Shown here in pieces: positions 63,603 to 64,000 of a stretch of 64,000 nt of DNA. The stretch comes from Planctomycetota bacterium (GTDB lineage Bacteria; Planctomycetota; Phycisphaerae; Phycisphaerales; UBA1924), in NCBI GenBank assembly GCA_018242625.1, contig JAFEBO010000011.1, forward strand, positions 1 through 64,000. Direction: 5' to 3'. Made by a program: the position numbers and the translations under genes. The notes under the pieces were generated by a model, which was given only the letters and a program-made list of their open reading frames with translations, had not been told where the DNA came from and did no database searches. Numbering within the stretch: the stretch's first letter is position 1; every line of letters starts with the position of its first letter.

Positions 63603-64000
63603 CTACGACTTCTGGCTCGCCCGCGCTTCGTTGTAAAGACGCAGGACTTCTTCATATTGAGCACGAAAGAACATCGTGTAGTCGATCTCGTACCGCCGCT
63701 GCGCGACCCGCCAGCGATCACGGATCTGCTTGAAATTCTCGGGAGTAAAGGCGAGGGCCTTTGACGGATCAGACGATGCGGCGTCGGGCGTCACAGGCCA
63801 GGCATAAAACGCCGCCTCCATCTTCGCCAGAGTCTCCGCCGGGAAATGGCCGTCCCCGCGCGCGAGGTTGAGCGCTTTCCACGCCTCACGCTGCTCGTGC
63901 GAATTGTCGATCGCGAACGCGCCCATCATGATCCCGAGCGCAGACCGCCAGCCCGCCGGCTTCACATCGGACGCCAGTTCGTAAGGATTGACCTTGTCGA
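63603..64000 (-). CDS. Hypothetical protein, N-terminus beyond window
   Basis: Partial: the frame stays open through the right edge; a GTG at 63965 is not needed as the start because the preceding codons (DKVNPYELASD) continue smoothly. At least 132 residues. Segments: GWRSALGIMMGAFAIDNSHE, YAWPVTPDAASSDPSKALAF and the helical C-terminus RAQYEEVLRLYNEARASQ. No family recognised, no signal visible in the part present. It precedes pyk in the same direction. Confidence 0.55.
   Translation of the reverse strand, partial: DKVNPYELASDVKPAGWRSALGIMMGAFAIDNSHEQREAWKALNLARGDGHFPAETLAKMEAAFYAWPVTPDAASSDPSKALAFTPENFKQIRDRWRVAQRRYEIDYTMFFRAQYEEVLRLYNEARASQKS

Overview
The window is high-GC bacterial chromosome that most resembles a planctomycete, probably class Phycisphaerae. 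The reasons are two exported proteins ending in paired Cys-bounded dockerin-like repeats ('GC-type' dockerin tails), two ending in PAPG-type PEP-CTERM tails (PAPG, hydrophobic stretch, AARRRR), pseudopilin-like proteins with [13 protein letters not shown] N-termini, an ECF-like sigma factor overlapping a Ser/Thr kinase, and a Cys-rich exported protein of a planctomycete type. This is inference from protein style; no 16S gene is present. No CRISPR array, insertion sequence or prophage was seen.

Layout. 0.2-5.5 kb: an exported protein with a C-terminal S74 intramolecular chaperone domain, then a leftward group (persulfide dioxygenase/rhodanese of CstB type, membrane protein, unknown, DUF3592, DUF2200). 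5.8-10.3 kb: methyltransferase, Skp-like lipoprotein, HxlR-DinB pair with an operator, M20 amidohydrolase, OmpA-like lipoprotein. 10.4-16.8 kb: mutagenesis cassette imuA-imuB-SRAP facing dnaE2; imuA and dnaE2 share nearly the same promoter sequence. 17-23 kb: RND efflux operon. 23-25.5 kb: sigma factor and kinase, the kinase split by a frameshift in a G tract. 25.7-27.2 kb: small exported protein, HTH regulator and TIR-like protein. 27.2-30.8 kb: SAM-cycle operon, ArsR-methyltransferase fusion, ahcY, terminator, metF. 30.9-36 kb: TPR lipoprotein, acetyltransferase, asparagine synthetase, small unknown, ABC ATPase fused to a LigD phosphoesterase-like domain, tRNA-Phe. 36-44 kb: large repeat surface protein with dockerin tail and two metallophosphoesterases, the second fused to YHYH and PEBP domains. 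44-50 kb: metal-binding protein, DJ-1/PfpI protein, pseudopilin, three exported proteins with alternative sorting tails, Cys-rich protein. 50-56.3 kb: giant DUF748 protein, pseudopilin and Gly-rich protein; the first and last share a C-terminal domain. 56.3-64 kb: homogentisate dioxygenase, unknown, CvpA-like and MscS-like membrane proteins, cinA, pyruvate kinase and a partial gene.

How the genes connect. The ImuA/ImuB/DnaE2 set is a translesion mutasome and SRAP handles abasic sites. The ArsR-methyltransferase regulator probably senses the methyl cycle that AhcY and MetF serve. The sigma factor and kinase look like a one-locus signalling unit. The dockerin, PEP-CTERM and pseudopilin genes point to a complex envelope. 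The least explained loci are the HTH-TIR pair, the DUF748/pseudopilin/Gly-rich triad and the ABC-LigD fusion. Promoters of the form TTGACA-N16/17-TAnnnT are visible before several genes, and at least two genes look leaderless.
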